From: Runella rosea
Lineage (GTDB): Bacteria; Bacteroidota; Bacteroidia; Cytophagales; Spirosomataceae
Direction: 5' to 3'
Length of the DNA: 64,000 nucleotides
Assembly (NCBI RefSeq): GCF_003325355.1
Contig: NZ_CP030850.1
Span: forward strand, 2,480,001-2,544,000
Under the pieces are notes generated by a model. It searched no databases. It worked only from the letters and a program-made list of their open reading frames with translations, and had not been told where the DNA came from. Shown here piece after piece: positions 37,773 to 46,301 of this stretch. Each line of letters starts with the position of its first letter. Positions within the stretch are counted from its first letter, which is position 1. The position numbers and the translations under genes were made by a program.

Positions 37773-40700
37773 CTAAAAATCGTACCCTAAAGTTAGGTAT
37801 GGAATGGCTTTATTTATTTCTCCATTATCTAATCCCCAAGCGTAATCAAACTTTACATAAAACCCAAATAACATTGTGCGCGCTCCAAGTCCGTAGCCCA
37901 ATAAAAAAGGATTTCGAAAATTATTTACGGTCGCACTAAAGAAATCCAAACGTATAATTTCAGTGTTCAGGCTATTCTGACGATTGAAAGGCCATTGACC
38001 TGTCCAAGCAGTACCAACGTCTGTAAAACCTACTAACTGAAAGTTTCTCAGGAAGTTTGACGTAATTGGGCCACGATAAAAATACTTGATAAGGGGCATC
38101 CTTAATTCACCATTAAATAATAAATGATTTGTACCAGAAACCTTATTTATATTAAATCCTCGGAGATTAGTGGCCAACTCTACGAAAAAGATGTCCCTAT
38201 TATCAATTGGAATCAAGGAACTGCTCAAGCCAACCGCCAAAGGGTTCACACTCCTTTCGTCTTGATTATTTCCAGTCCAGTTTTCCATCCCCCCCAAAAC
38301 ACTCTGCTTGGGGGCTTTTCCTCCCGAGCGGGCAAAAGAAACACGGGTGGCAAAGATCAAATCACGGTGGATTTTTTGGTAATGACGAAAATCTACAACC
38401 AGTCGGTTAAAACCCCTTGTTCCTCTTATACCCCCAAATTGGTCGTAACGAACTTTAAAACGAGTTCCTTCCATCATGTTCATCCCATTGATTCTGGAGT
38501 TATCATACACAAACTCAGCCCGAGCACCTAGATAAGAAGAAGCTACATCGGCCGCTGAAATATTGCTTACATCCAATAATTTGGATTCAGCATAAAAAGG
38601 TGTCAATGAAACTCGCGCATTGTTGTTGAAAGGATACGAAGCCGTAAAGCCTACCCGATTGTAGCGGTATTTTTGACTGGCAGGAGGCTGGACATATAGA
38701 CTTTGACGATCAACCCGGACGCCAAAATCAACGCGATGGGCGAGGTTGTTGTATTCTGCCCACAAATTATTGGTTCTGAAATTGAGAAGACCTAAGAAAA
38801 ACCCTGCTTTGATAATGTGGTTTTCGAGCAAATCATTCATCGTCAGTGACTGCGCAAATCCAAATCCCCGTACTGGGTCGATTCGCCAATCAGAAGTGGC
38901 ATCATTGCTGATAAACAGGCTCTTATAGTCAAGGGGTCCCTTTATTGTAATATTTTCTCTTTTGCGATTTCGACTGGGAAGATTGGCTGCACTAGAAACC
39001 GTTGTTCCTCTTCGCTGCCGATATTCAAACGATTTGAGTATATCTGGATCAAATTCATAGTTATCCGTGTCAACCTCTCCAGAATCTAACTGAATCTTTC
39101 GAGGATTGGCCATTTGTGCAATTAAACTAGCATCTGCCGCTGGGTTATTACGATTTTCGGTTTTATAAACCGACATTCCTGACATACTTTGTACTCTCGG
39201 CGTGGCAACCAGTTCATTGGTAACTGGAGAAAGTCTGCTCTGATAAAATAAACTTTCTTTGTCTTTGTACCAATTAATACTTACAAAAGCTCCTGATGCT
39301 GGCAGGTAATCGTAGTCCCGAATACTCTGGTTAAAACCAGTTACAGGAGTCAGTTTTTTAATATCTAACTCATACCGATACAAATTCACAATACCTTTAT
39401 AATCTGAAAGGAAATAAAAAGTATTTTCGTCGATGGTGCGGGCATTTGAGATAATCCCCAAGGAGTCCGCAATTCTTGTAACTGTTTGAGCACGAGGATT
39501 TCCGTTATGTACAAACAACGCCATTTTTTCTTTGACGGTTTTATAGGAACCCTTATCTGCAATGCCCAACGAATCTTTGACTCGATTTGATGAAAATACG
39601 ACACGTGTAGAAGATGTACCTACAAAATGCGGATAGCGGTCATCGTATAAATCACCCGTGAGCCCGAGTAACGAAGAGCGGCCTATATTGAAAAGATACA
39701 AATCGTTTTGCCCACGGCTATCGGCACTTAACACCAACGTTGAACCATCATTGGAGATGTCAAAATCAACAACTTGATTAATACCTCTGATTTCTCTACT
39801 CAATCGAAGTTTCGATTTTCCTTTGTCTCCAATATCAAACAATTCTAAAAATACCCGACCGTTTTCTTCCGAAATAATGGCCAAACCATTGCCGCGACTC
39901 CAGGCAATCAAAGGCATTCGGCTCAAATATGTTCGTTTTTCAAGGTCGTATTTTCCTTTGATAACGGTCGTTACTGATTTTGTTTCAGTATTAATTACGT
40001 CAACAGTATAATGACCTGATTTACGGTTTGTGACCGCAACATATTGATTGTCTAGACTCAGACGCGCGTTATTTGCAGGATGCCCCAATGGCAAATCTAA
40101 GACCCTCACCCAATCCCCAGCGGGGTCTTTATAGCCATTACCAGTGGAGGTAGTCGCCATATTGGTATAAAAATCCCGCCATTCTTTCAGAAAACGTGAA
40201 AACGATACCCCCAAAGTGCTTGATACGCTGGTTTGTTCAGTACGTATGATACGCGTTAAGTTGAGAATATTTGAGATATTATCTTTTCCGTAGCGTTCTG
40301 CGATATAATTCCAAATAGATTGCCCCACCAGCGTTGCTTCTGGGCCTGTCAATAAAGAAGGCTTCTTCATCTGATGATGCACAATCGCGTCGCGCATGTA
40401 GTCATCCAACTCAGGGTTCCATCCTTCTGCGATATACGCCGCAATTCCAGACATAAACCAATCGGGTAGCGATAACAAAAGTGAACTTTGCAAAGCATCT
40501 TTCAAACTTCCTCCGTAAAGCATATCATAGACAAACAAGCGAGAAATCTCCTTGATAAGCTGCTTTCGGAAGCTGATTTGATCGCCTGTGAATGCTATTT
40601 CCAAACGCGCCTTGGCCAGATTAAGCTCGGTCTCGCTTAAGTCTGAGCTATTAGCCATGCCCATATTGCTTTGTAAAAGCTCTTGAGGGGAATTGTAGAG

Positions 40701-40982
40701 GAAGATTTTGATTCGGTTGTAGGGGGTGTATCCTAAGGCTTCGGTAATTCGGTCAAATTCAGATTCGGCATATTGAGCTGCCAGCGTAGCCAACGGTGTT
40801 CCTGCACCGTGATGATAAATCTCAAAGTTATTGGTTTTGAGGATTTTCCATTCAAAGCGCTGATACTGTACTCGATTTTTGCCGAATTGCTCTTGAGAAG
40901 GATAATTTTGAGCTTCAACCGACAGCGTCGGTAACAACACCGCCCCTATCCACAGCAATCTAGTGATAAAACAGCTTTTCAT
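37773..40982 (-). CDS. Outer membrane protein: degenerate MA-type peptidase domain, TolB-like propeller, barrel
   Basis: A 1,069-residue exported protein (signal peptide ~1-24). Residues ~40-270 resemble gluzincin peptidase-MA-like domains: FEIYHHGAGTPLATLAAQYAES..., and LPDWFMSGIAAYIAEG near 172-187 matches the usual LP.W..EG.A.Y element. The expected HExxH is replaced by K144-E-I-S-R148, so protease activity is unlikely. Residues ~300-620 contain TolB/PD40-like propeller blades (NDGSTLVLSADSRGQNDLYLFNI). The last ~400 residues look like a BamA/surface-antigen-type barrel with a terminal aromatic strand (PYLTLGYDF). Function unknown; an outer membrane scaffold or assembly role is a guess. 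It follows cmk and the FAD oxidoreductase on the same strand after a 120-nt gap. Confidence 0.75.
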   Translation of the reverse strand: MKSCFITRLLWIGAVLLPTLSVEAQNYPSQEQFGKNRVQYQRFEWKILKTNNFEIYHHGAGTPLATLAAQYAESEFDRITEALGYTPYNRIKIFLYNSPQELLQSNMGMANSSDLSETELNLAKARLEIAFTGDQISFRKQLIKEISRLFVYDMLYGGSLKDALQSSLLLSLPDWFMSGIAAYIAEGWNPELDDYMRDAIVHHQMKKPSLLTGPEATLVGQSIWNYIAERYGKDNISNILNLTRIIRTEQTSVSSTLGVSFSRFLKEWRDFYTNMATTSTGNGYKDPAGDWVRVLDLPLGHPANNARLSLDNQYVAVTNRKSGHYTVDVINTETKSVTTVIKGKYDLEKRTYLSRMPLIAWSRGNGLAIISEENGRVFLELFDIGDKGKSKLRLSREIRGINQVVDFDISNDGSTLVLSADSRGQNDLYLFNIGRSSLLGLTGDLYDDRYPHFVGTSSTRVVFSSNRVKDSLGIADKGSYKTVKEKMALFVHNGNPRAQTVTRIADSLGIISNARTIDENTFYFLSDYKGIVNLYRYELDIKKLTPVTGFNQSIRDYDYLPASGAFVSINWYKDKESLFYQSRLSPVTNELVATPRVQSMSGMSVYKTENRNNPAADASLIAQMANPRKIQLDSGEVDTDNYEFDPDILKSFEYRQRRGTTVSSAANLPSRNRKRENITIKGPLDYKSLFISNDATSDWRIDPVRGFGFAQSLTMNDLLENHIIKAGFFLGLLNFRTNNLWAEYNNLAHRVDFGVRVDRQSLYVQPPASQKYRYNRVGFTASYPFNNNARVSLTPFYAESKLLDVSNISAADVASSYLGARAEFVYDNSRINGMNMMEGTRFKVRYDQFGGIRGTRGFNRLVVDFRHYQKIHRDLIFATRVSFARSGGKAPKQSVLGGMENWTGNNQDERSVNPLAVGLSSSLIPIDNRDIFFVELATNLRGFNINKVSGTNHLLFNGELRMPLIKYFYRGPITSNFLRNFQLVGFTDVGTAWTGQWPFNRQNSLNTEIIRLDFFSATVNNFRNPFLLGYGLGARTMLFGFYVKFDYAWGLDNGEINKAIPYLTLGYDF

Positions 40983-41102
40983 ATTCAGGCTAACCTATTA
41001 ATCGTTAAAAGTTAAGGGTTAATTGGTTAGGCAAATAGTTGCCATTCACAAAGGGCTTCTCGCATTTCGCCCTTCGGCCGCGATTGCCTTTAACACTTAA
41101 CA

Positions 41103-42173
41103 CTATTTAGAACGAAAATATAACGAAAAAATTCGCTCAATATTCGCCTCTTTATCTATTTCTTCTCCGGTCTCTAAAAAATTCACAAACTGATTTGCAA
41201 AAAAAGGGGCAAGGCTAACGCCTTTGGTTCCCAGCCCATTGAAAATCCCCAATGACGCGTATTCAGGATGGATTCCGACAAACGGCCTTCGGTCTTTAGT
41301 AGAAGGCCGAATCCCTGCATGTTGTTCGAGAATTTGATACTTTTTTTTTAGGTAAGGTTTTATTTTATCTTCCAAATACGCTCTTCCGTCTTCTGTAGCC
41401 TCCCAGTCTAAATCATGCCAACTATAAGTAGCCCCCAACCGACATTTTCCTTTACCATCAAGTGGCAGGATAAAAGTCCCCTGATTGATGATTTCTTGGA
41501 GCGTATAGTCTTCAACAACCGCGATGAGACTTTGGCCTTTCACGGGATTGAACGGCAACCAATTAAAAAATGGATTCTGACGGGCTTCGTAACCTTCACA
41601 AAATAGTATTTTTTTAATTTTTAAATCATTGTACGATACACCATCTTCCTGAATTTCAATTTTTTGATAGTCTACTCTATCGTGTATATATTGTTTATTT
41701 TCAATAAAATAGTTCTCGATTTTTTGAAGCATCTGAACGCAATCTACCCATCCAGCCTGCGTAATTTGAAGTCCTCCGTAAGGATTTTCGACAAAAGGTG
41801 AAAATTTAGCATCATCAGCGCGTTCAACCACGTACTTCGCAAGGTTTGGATCAGCGGTTTGGGCCAAGTACGAATTTTGTTCTTCGATAGACCGATACGG
41901 CCGATACACATCACAGTCGTGGAGGAAATCTCCGCCGAGCTGCGCTTGCATATCGGAGTAAAATTTGTGGGCAAACGGAAAAAGCTCATCGGCTTTCCAA
42001 GTCCGATATAATTTTTTGCCAGTCAAAGGATTAAATATTCCACCCGAAACTTTGGAAGCCGCTGGCAGGGTGGGGTCATTCATGATTAGCACCCGGTGCC
42101 CGCGCTGTGATAAAGTCCAGGCAAGAATCGAACCTGCGATGCCTTGGCCTACAATCAAATAATCGGCGCTCAT
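41103..42173 (-). CDS. FAD-dependent oxidoreductase of the DAO (glycine/D-amino acid oxidase) family
   Basis: A 356-residue flavoprotein. The N-terminal dinucleotide-binding motif reads DYLIVGQGIAGSILAWTLSQRGHRV (residues 4-28). The C-terminal region has the DAO-family HAGIRPSTKDRRPFVGIHPE...GIFNGLGTKGVSLAPF, where the second FAD-contact segment normally lies. The substrate cannot be inferred, as the family includes amino-acid oxidases, sarcosine oxidases and tRNA-modification oxidases. The start codon overlaps the cmk stop by 4 nt (ATGA), so the two genes are translationally coupled, although their biochemistry seems unrelated. Confidence 0.85.
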   Translation of the reverse strand: MSADYLIVGQGIAGSILAWTLSQRGHRVLIMNDPTLPAASKVSGGIFNPLTGKKLYRTWKADELFPFAHKFYSDMQAQLGGDFLHDCDVYRPYRSIEEQNSYLAQTADPNLAKYVVERADDAKFSPFVENPYGGLQITQAGWVDCVQMLQKIENYFIENKQYIHDRVDYQKIEIQEDGVSYNDLKIKKILFCEGYEARQNPFFNWLPFNPVKGQSLIAVVEDYTLQEIINQGTFILPLDGKGKCRLGATYSWHDLDWEATEDGRAYLEDKIKPYLKKKYQILEQHAGIRPSTKDRRPFVGIHPEYASLGIFNGLGTKGVSLAPFFANQFVNFLETGEEIDKEANIERIFSLYFRSK

Positions 42174-42877
42174 GGGTTGGTTCTACTTTGTCTTATCGAA
42201 CTGCTGATTTTTTCATCGGCCAAGTTGGTAAGCAGTTCAATTTGTTCATCCAAGGTCATAAAAGAGGTATCGACCAAGGTGGCATCAGCGGCTTGCCGCA
42301 GAGGGCTGTCAGCTCTAGTGGTGTCGATCAAGTCTCGTTTGTGAATATTTTTCAGAATATCTTCCAAGTCGAGCATTTCTCCTTTTTCCAACAATTCTAT
42401 TTGACGGCGTTGCGCCCTGATTTGCGGGTCGGCAGTCATAAAGACTTTAAGCTCTGCCTCCGGAAACACCACGGTTCCGATGTCGCGTCCGTCCATTACC
42501 ACTCCTTTGGCTTTCCCCATTCTCTGTTGTTGGGCCACCATCGCCCGCCGCACTTCCGACACCGCACTTACTTCACTGACCCAATTTGCAATGTATAGTT
42601 TCCGAATTTCATCTTCTACGTTGAGTCCGTTGAGATAGGTTTCGTTGCGCCCTGTCTCAGGATTTCTTCTAAAGTCGATTTTAATCCCTTCGAGTGCTTT
42701 TGAGATTTCTTTGGGGTTGGTGAGTGTGATATGATGCGTATGGAAATAAAGCGTAACGGCCCGATACATGGCACCAGTATCAATGTATGCATACCCCAAA
42801 TGGGCTGCTACACCTTTGGCGGTGGTGCTTTTTCCGCAACTTGAATAGCCATCTACCGCAATAATAATTTTAGACAT
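42170..42877 (-). CDS. cmk: Cytidylate kinase
   Basis: A 235-residue CMP/dCMP kinase that makes CDP and dCDP from ATP. The P-loop is GYSSCGKSTTAKG (residues 10-22), followed by the family signature LGYAYIDTGAMYRA. The central MDGRDIGTVVFP element and the LID arginines (RAQRRQIE) are also present. Length is normal. The stop overlaps the next gene by 4 nt. Confidence 0.96.
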   Translation of the reverse strand: MSKIIIAVDGYSSCGKSTTAKGVAAHLGYAYIDTGAMYRAVTLYFHTHHITLTNPKEISKALEGIKIDFRRNPETGRNETYLNGLNVEDEIRKLYIANWVSEVSAVSEVRRAMVAQQQRMGKAKGVVMDGRDIGTVVFPEAELKVFMTADPQIRAQRRQIELLEKGEMLDLEDILKNIHKRDLIDTTRADSPLRQAADATLVDTSFMTLDEQIELLTNLADEKISSSIRQSRTNP

Positions 42878-42900
42878 ACGTAGTGAAGTAGGTTAGGCGG

Positions 42901-42908
42901 CAAAGATA
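42901..42908 (-). promoter_or_regulatory. Candidate -7 element of cmk
   Basis: The minus strand reads TATCTTTG, a match to TAnnTTTG, 23 nt before the cmk ATG. No TTG at the expected spacing was found. Confidence 0.3.
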
Positions 42909-43000
42909 ATCAGAAAGGATTGATAATTAGGAAACCTTGCGGAGCACAAATGGTTTGACATGTCGCAGTCAGAATTAATGGGACGTAAAGCCAATCAACT

Positions 43001-44857
43001 CTATTTTTTTATTTTTATTTTAACCATCACTACAGTTCCTTTACCAGGAGTAGAATCTATAATCAAATCCCCTCCCAAATGCTCTCTTACTCGGGTTGTT
43101 AGGCTTACGAGTCCTTTACCCATCCGGCTTGATTTGTTTGAATCAAAGCCTTCTCCATCATCTTCTACAATCAGGGTCAATTCATCATTTTTGGTTCGAT
43201 TCAACTGTATTTCAATTTGTTGGGCCTGAGCATGCTTGAGGGCATTTGTTACACATTCATTGATGATGGCGTACAGGGTCATTTCCAACGATGGGCTTAA
43301 TCGATGCTCCATGCCACGAGTCTGAATCACAAACCGAGGTTTTTCGACATCCAGATAAAGTTCTTTCAGCATAGATAACAATCCTCTTTCTTGCAATTGA
43401 TTGGACATCATACTGTGCGAAATACGACGTGTTTCATCGGCAGCAGTGTCAAGGATTTCAAAAATTTTCCGGTAAGAATCAAATTGTGCGTATTCGTATT
43501 TTTTTTGAAAAAAATCTAAATTGATTTTCAAAGCAGCCAACAGTCCTCCTACTTTGTCGTGCAGGTCAAGTCCAATCCGCTGCCTTATTTTTTCTTCAAT
43601 CTGGATTTGCATCTCAAACATTTCCTGTTGTAATTTTTTTCGCCCTTCTTGATATACTTTAAAACGACCCGCCAACCCCAACATTAGAATATACATCTCA
43701 TACAATGTAAAACTGTAATATAAATCATGCATTTGCTGAATCGGCGTTTGATGGAAGTCAGAAAGTGCCTCCCAAGTACCAATGGCAAGAACCGGAAAAG
43801 TAGCCAAAACATAGAGCCAAGCTGGGCGATAACCATTTTTAAGCGCCTTAAAAACATAAAAAAGCATCAATGAGGTATTGGCAATAACCGTCATGTAAAA
43901 ATAAGGACGGAGTCTGAGCAGATTATCTTCTTCGTTGATGATAAAACACAACAATACGACACTGATACTAATGGTAACATAGCTAGTGGTCAACAAGCGC
44001 TTTGGAGCAACGTAACCATAACTCACAAATTCTTTGGCAAATAAAAGATAAAATACGGGGAGTAAAGTAACCAGAAAAGCGTAGGCGTTTTTATTGCGAA
44101 TAAACGCCGGAGATTCTTCAAAAAAAAGGTAGTGATAATCATTGTAAATCAACACCATACAGAGAGAGCAGCCTGCACAAAGTAGATAATACAAATAAAG
44201 GCGACCTCGAAAGAACAGTGCCATATAGGCCGCAAACAACACAATAATAATCATTCCTCCGATGTAAACGCTTCTAAATAGTTCTTCTTTCTGGAGATAC
44301 GCAAAGGCACTATGGGCAGAGAGAAGCGTCAGTGGATATACGCTCAAAGGATAATTATCCATTCTCGCTTTCAGAAAGATGGATTTTCGTCGATGAGGTT
44401 CGAGGGTGAAATGGAAGGTTTGTAAAGGGGCCAATGAAGCCCGATTGGCCAATGAAAAATGGGTCCCTTGTAGGTAAGTATTGACCAAAGAATCCTTCTC
44501 AATTACGTACAAAAAAACACTGTCTAAACCAGAGGTAATAAGCGAAATATTTTGCGGGGTAAGAGCTTCACTGACAATATCGAATCGTAGCCAACAGTTA
44601 GCTTCTGTCGTTTTAAAGTTGACATAACTGTTTTTATTGGCTTTAAATTCTTTACTTCTCTGAAGTACTTGTTCTAATGTAATTGCCTTGGACGTATCTA
44701 GTAGATACATAACCCTAGGGGCGAGCTCGAGTTGATTAAAGTTTTTGGGAATAGAAATAAGCAGGGAGTCATTGGCCAACAATTTCTTTGAAAAAATGCA
44801 TAATAGCGTGCATAGAGCGCTCAAAAAAACCTTACTCTTCCAATAGCCCATTTTCAT
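43001..44857 (-). CDS. 7TMR-DISM sensor histidine kinase (HisKA_3 / HATPase)
   Basis: A 618-residue membrane sensor kinase. A signal peptide (~1-28) leads into a 7TMR-DISMED2-like extracellular domain (~40-175), then seven transmembrane helices (~198-400) and a coiled coil. A NarL-type dimerisation/phosphoacceptor domain follows (RIGLDLHDKVGGLL, H433), then an HATPase with N-box INECVTNALKHA, G1 VEDDGEGFD and G2 GKGLVSL. It overlaps the upstream response-regulator gene by 26 nt, so the two form a cognate pair. The signal is unknown. Confidence 0.92.
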   Translation of the reverse strand: MKMGYWKSKVFLSALCTLLCIFSKKLLANDSLLISIPKNFNQLELAPRVMYLLDTSKAITLEQVLQRSKEFKANKNSYVNFKTTEANCWLRFDIVSEALTPQNISLITSGLDSVFLYVIEKDSLVNTYLQGTHFSLANRASLAPLQTFHFTLEPHRRKSIFLKARMDNYPLSVYPLTLLSAHSAFAYLQKEELFRSVYIGGMIIIVLFAAYMALFFRGRLYLYYLLCAGCSLCMVLIYNDYHYLFFEESPAFIRNKNAYAFLVTLLPVFYLLFAKEFVSYGYVAPKRLLTTSYVTISISVVLLCFIINEEDNLLRLRPYFYMTVIANTSLMLFYVFKALKNGYRPAWLYVLATFPVLAIGTWEALSDFHQTPIQQMHDLYYSFTLYEMYILMLGLAGRFKVYQEGRKKLQQEMFEMQIQIEEKIRQRIGLDLHDKVGGLLAALKINLDFFQKKYEYAQFDSYRKIFEILDTAADETRRISHSMMSNQLQERGLLSMLKELYLDVEKPRFVIQTRGMEHRLSPSLEMTLYAIINECVTNALKHAQAQQIEIQLNRTKNDELTLIVEDDGEGFDSNKSSRMGKGLVSLTTRVREHLGGDLIIDSTPGKGTVVMVKIKIKK

Positions 44858-45515
44858 AAATAATCCGAATCATATCGGCCGTATTTTTAGCATCCAATTT
44901 ACTCATAATATTGTCTCGATACTCATCAACCGTTCCAGCTCGAATAGACAATGCCTTTGCGATGTCTTTGCTGGTAAAACCGTGCGAAAGCAGCTTGGAG
45001 ACCTCCTTCTCTCTTTTGGTAAGTTTTGCAAACGCATTAATTGGCTCTAGCTCTTCCTCTTCCTGCTTAGTTTTTAACTGAGTCTCTACTTCGCTTTGAA
45101 AATAACTTCCCCCTTGATAAACCGTAAGAATAGCATTATATAGCTCTTTGGAGGTAGTATTTTTCAGTAAATAGCCTTTTGCCCCCAGCTGTTCTGCTTT
45201 TTTTATAAATGTAAAATCATTGTAATTGGACAAAATAATGGTTTTAGTGTTTTTTGGAATGCTCTGCAAGTACTCTAGCACTTCAAAACCTGCTATTTTG
45301 GGCCGGCCTAAGTTTCTTAATGGAATTTGTAAATCCAATAATACAATGTCAATTTTATGGATTTTTAATTGATGTATGGCCTCATCACGATTATTGGAGA
45401 TACCAATTACCTCCAAGTCGGTAAAATCAGCGAGTAATCTACTAAAAGCTTCTGCAATCAGGTATTTGTCTTCTACTAACAAAATCCGAATAGACGGCGG
45501 AACAAATGGTGACAT
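44832..45515 (-). CDS. LuxR/NarL-family response regulator
   Basis: From the ATG at 45515 (MSPFVPPSIRILLVEDKY) the product is 227 residues. It has a receiver domain with the acidic pair in LVEDK, phosphoacceptor D61 in VLLDLQIP, and the conserved lysine in AKGYLLKN, then a LuxR helix-turn-helix (LTKREKEVSKLLSHGFTSKDIAKAL...VDEYRDNIMSKL). Starting at 45566 would add 17 residues atypical of receivers, so I reject that start. The palindrome at 45565-45584 lies 50 nt upstream and could be a self-operator. The gene overlaps the sensor kinase gene. Confidence 0.92.
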   Translation of the reverse strand: MSPFVPPSIRILLVEDKYLIAEAFSRLLADFTDLEVIGISNNRDEAIHQLKIHKIDIVLLDLQIPLRNLGRPKIAGFEVLEYLQSIPKNTKTIILSNYNDFTFIKKAEQLGAKGYLLKNTTSKELYNAILTVYQGGSYFQSEVETQLKTKQEEEELEPINAFAKLTKREKEVSKLLSHGFTSKDIAKALSIRAGTVDEYRDNIMSKLDAKNTADMIRIIYENGLLEE

Positions 45516-45564
45516 AAGAATATGTAGGTTTCTTACAAAACAATACCCTAACTCCCTAGTAAAC

Positions 45565-45584
45565 AACCCCTATTTTTAGGGGTT
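45565..45584. promoter_or_regulatory. Palindrome AACCCCTA-TTTT-TAGGGGTT
   Basis: A perfect 8-bp inverted repeat with a 4-nt spacer, just upstream of the response-regulator start and touching the stop codon of the methyltransferase gene. The 16-bp core recurs at 51754-51769 and 56552-56567. It could be an operator or a short terminator; see findings. Confidence 0.55.
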
Positions 45585-46230
45585 ACCACAAGGTAGGTAT
45601 CAATTTCCAAGTATTTTGTTGATAAGTACGATAACTGTTCCCAAAAGCCCTAATCATTGCTTTTTCTTCCGCTTTAATTCTAAAAGTATAAACCAAAATC
45701 ATCAAAAAGGACGTAAGAAAAACCGAATAAGTATCTTCTAACACCAATGGTGTACCCACCACCGTTAGAATTCCTCCCGTGTAACTTGGGTGACGAAGAA
45801 TTTTATACGGTCCCTTCGTAATAATCTTTTGAGAATCTGAGACCATCACACTGGCGGTAAAAAAGCGACCGAGTATTTTAATTGACCAGTATCTCAAAGC
45901 ACCTCCCATAACTATACACATTACGCCAATGATGCTCGAAAGATTCCAGTGAAATGTATGCCGACCATGAAAATGTGCCCATTCTAAAACGGATAGCATT
46001 TGGCATACCGTAATGGTTAACATAATCCAGGCGGCCGTATAATGGTCGGCCTCTTTACTGTTTTTTATTCCACGCCAGACAATTGCGGGTTGAGTAAGTA
46101 ACGACCATAGACTTCCGATACAAAAACAGGCAATCTGGGGCATAAAAACCAGCTTAAACGACCCTCCCAAAGGAAGTACAAACATAAGAGCGGTAAGCCC
46201 AATAGAGGTGAATATTTTGGAAGCTTTCAT
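45583..46230 (-). CDS. Isoprenylcysteine carboxyl methyltransferase (ICMT)-like membrane protein
   Basis: A 215-residue protein with about five membrane segments. The C-terminal half has the ICMT/PEMT SAM-binding pattern: GPYKILRHPSYTGGIL (residues ~143-158) and later RIKAEEKAMIRAFGNSYRTYQQNTWKLIP, the EE....FG..Y..Y...... motif. Bacterial members methylate unknown small or lipid substrates. The gene lies downstream of a caspase gene and upstream of the response regulator. An ECF-type promoter signature (46260-46287) and a hairpin covering its start codon suggest that it is a separately controlled unit. Confidence 0.85.
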   Translation of the reverse strand: MKASKIFTSIGLTALMFVLPLGGSFKLVFMPQIACFCIGSLWSLLTQPAIVWRGIKNSKEADHYTAAWIMLTITVCQMLSVLEWAHFHGRHTFHWNLSSIIGVMCIVMGGALRYWSIKILGRFFTASVMVSDSQKIITKGPYKILRHPSYTGGILTVVGTPLVLEDTYSVFLTSFLMILVYTFRIKAEEKAMIRAFGNSYRTYQQNTWKLIPTLW

Positions 46231-46260
46231 CAGTGTGTTGATTTTGTTTACACACTGATG
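46228..46260 (-). promoter_or_regulatory. Hairpin enclosing the ICMT-like start codon
   Basis: An 11-bp perfect inverted repeat (46228-46238 / 46250-46260) with an 11-nt loop. In the mRNA the 3' arm ends with the ATG start codon (46230-46228), so the folded form would hide it. The 5' arm begins right at the GCAAC element of the adjacent promoter, near the expected transcript start. Confidence 0.55.
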
Positions 46261-46287
46261 TTGCTCTTACTCACTCATAGGTTATCA
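46260..46287 (-). promoter_or_regulatory. ECF-type promoter signature, site 1 (ICMT-like gene)
   Basis: On the minus strand TGATAACCT (46287-46279), then 14 nt, then GCAAC (46264-46260). It ends 30 nt before the start codon. One of six such sites in the island. Confidence 0.6.
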
Positions 46288-46301
46288 CATCCGTAGTTAT
46301 C

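Noticed and set aside
41051-41074. Possible terminator AAGGGC/GCCCTT after the FAD oxidoreductase gene
   Set aside because: The stem is only 6 bp with a 12-nt loop and there is no T-run, so it is not supported.
45516-45566. Longer start for the response regulator at 45566
   Set aside because: The added residues are atypical of receivers and would cover the palindrome; the ATG at 45515 starts just before the receiver domain.
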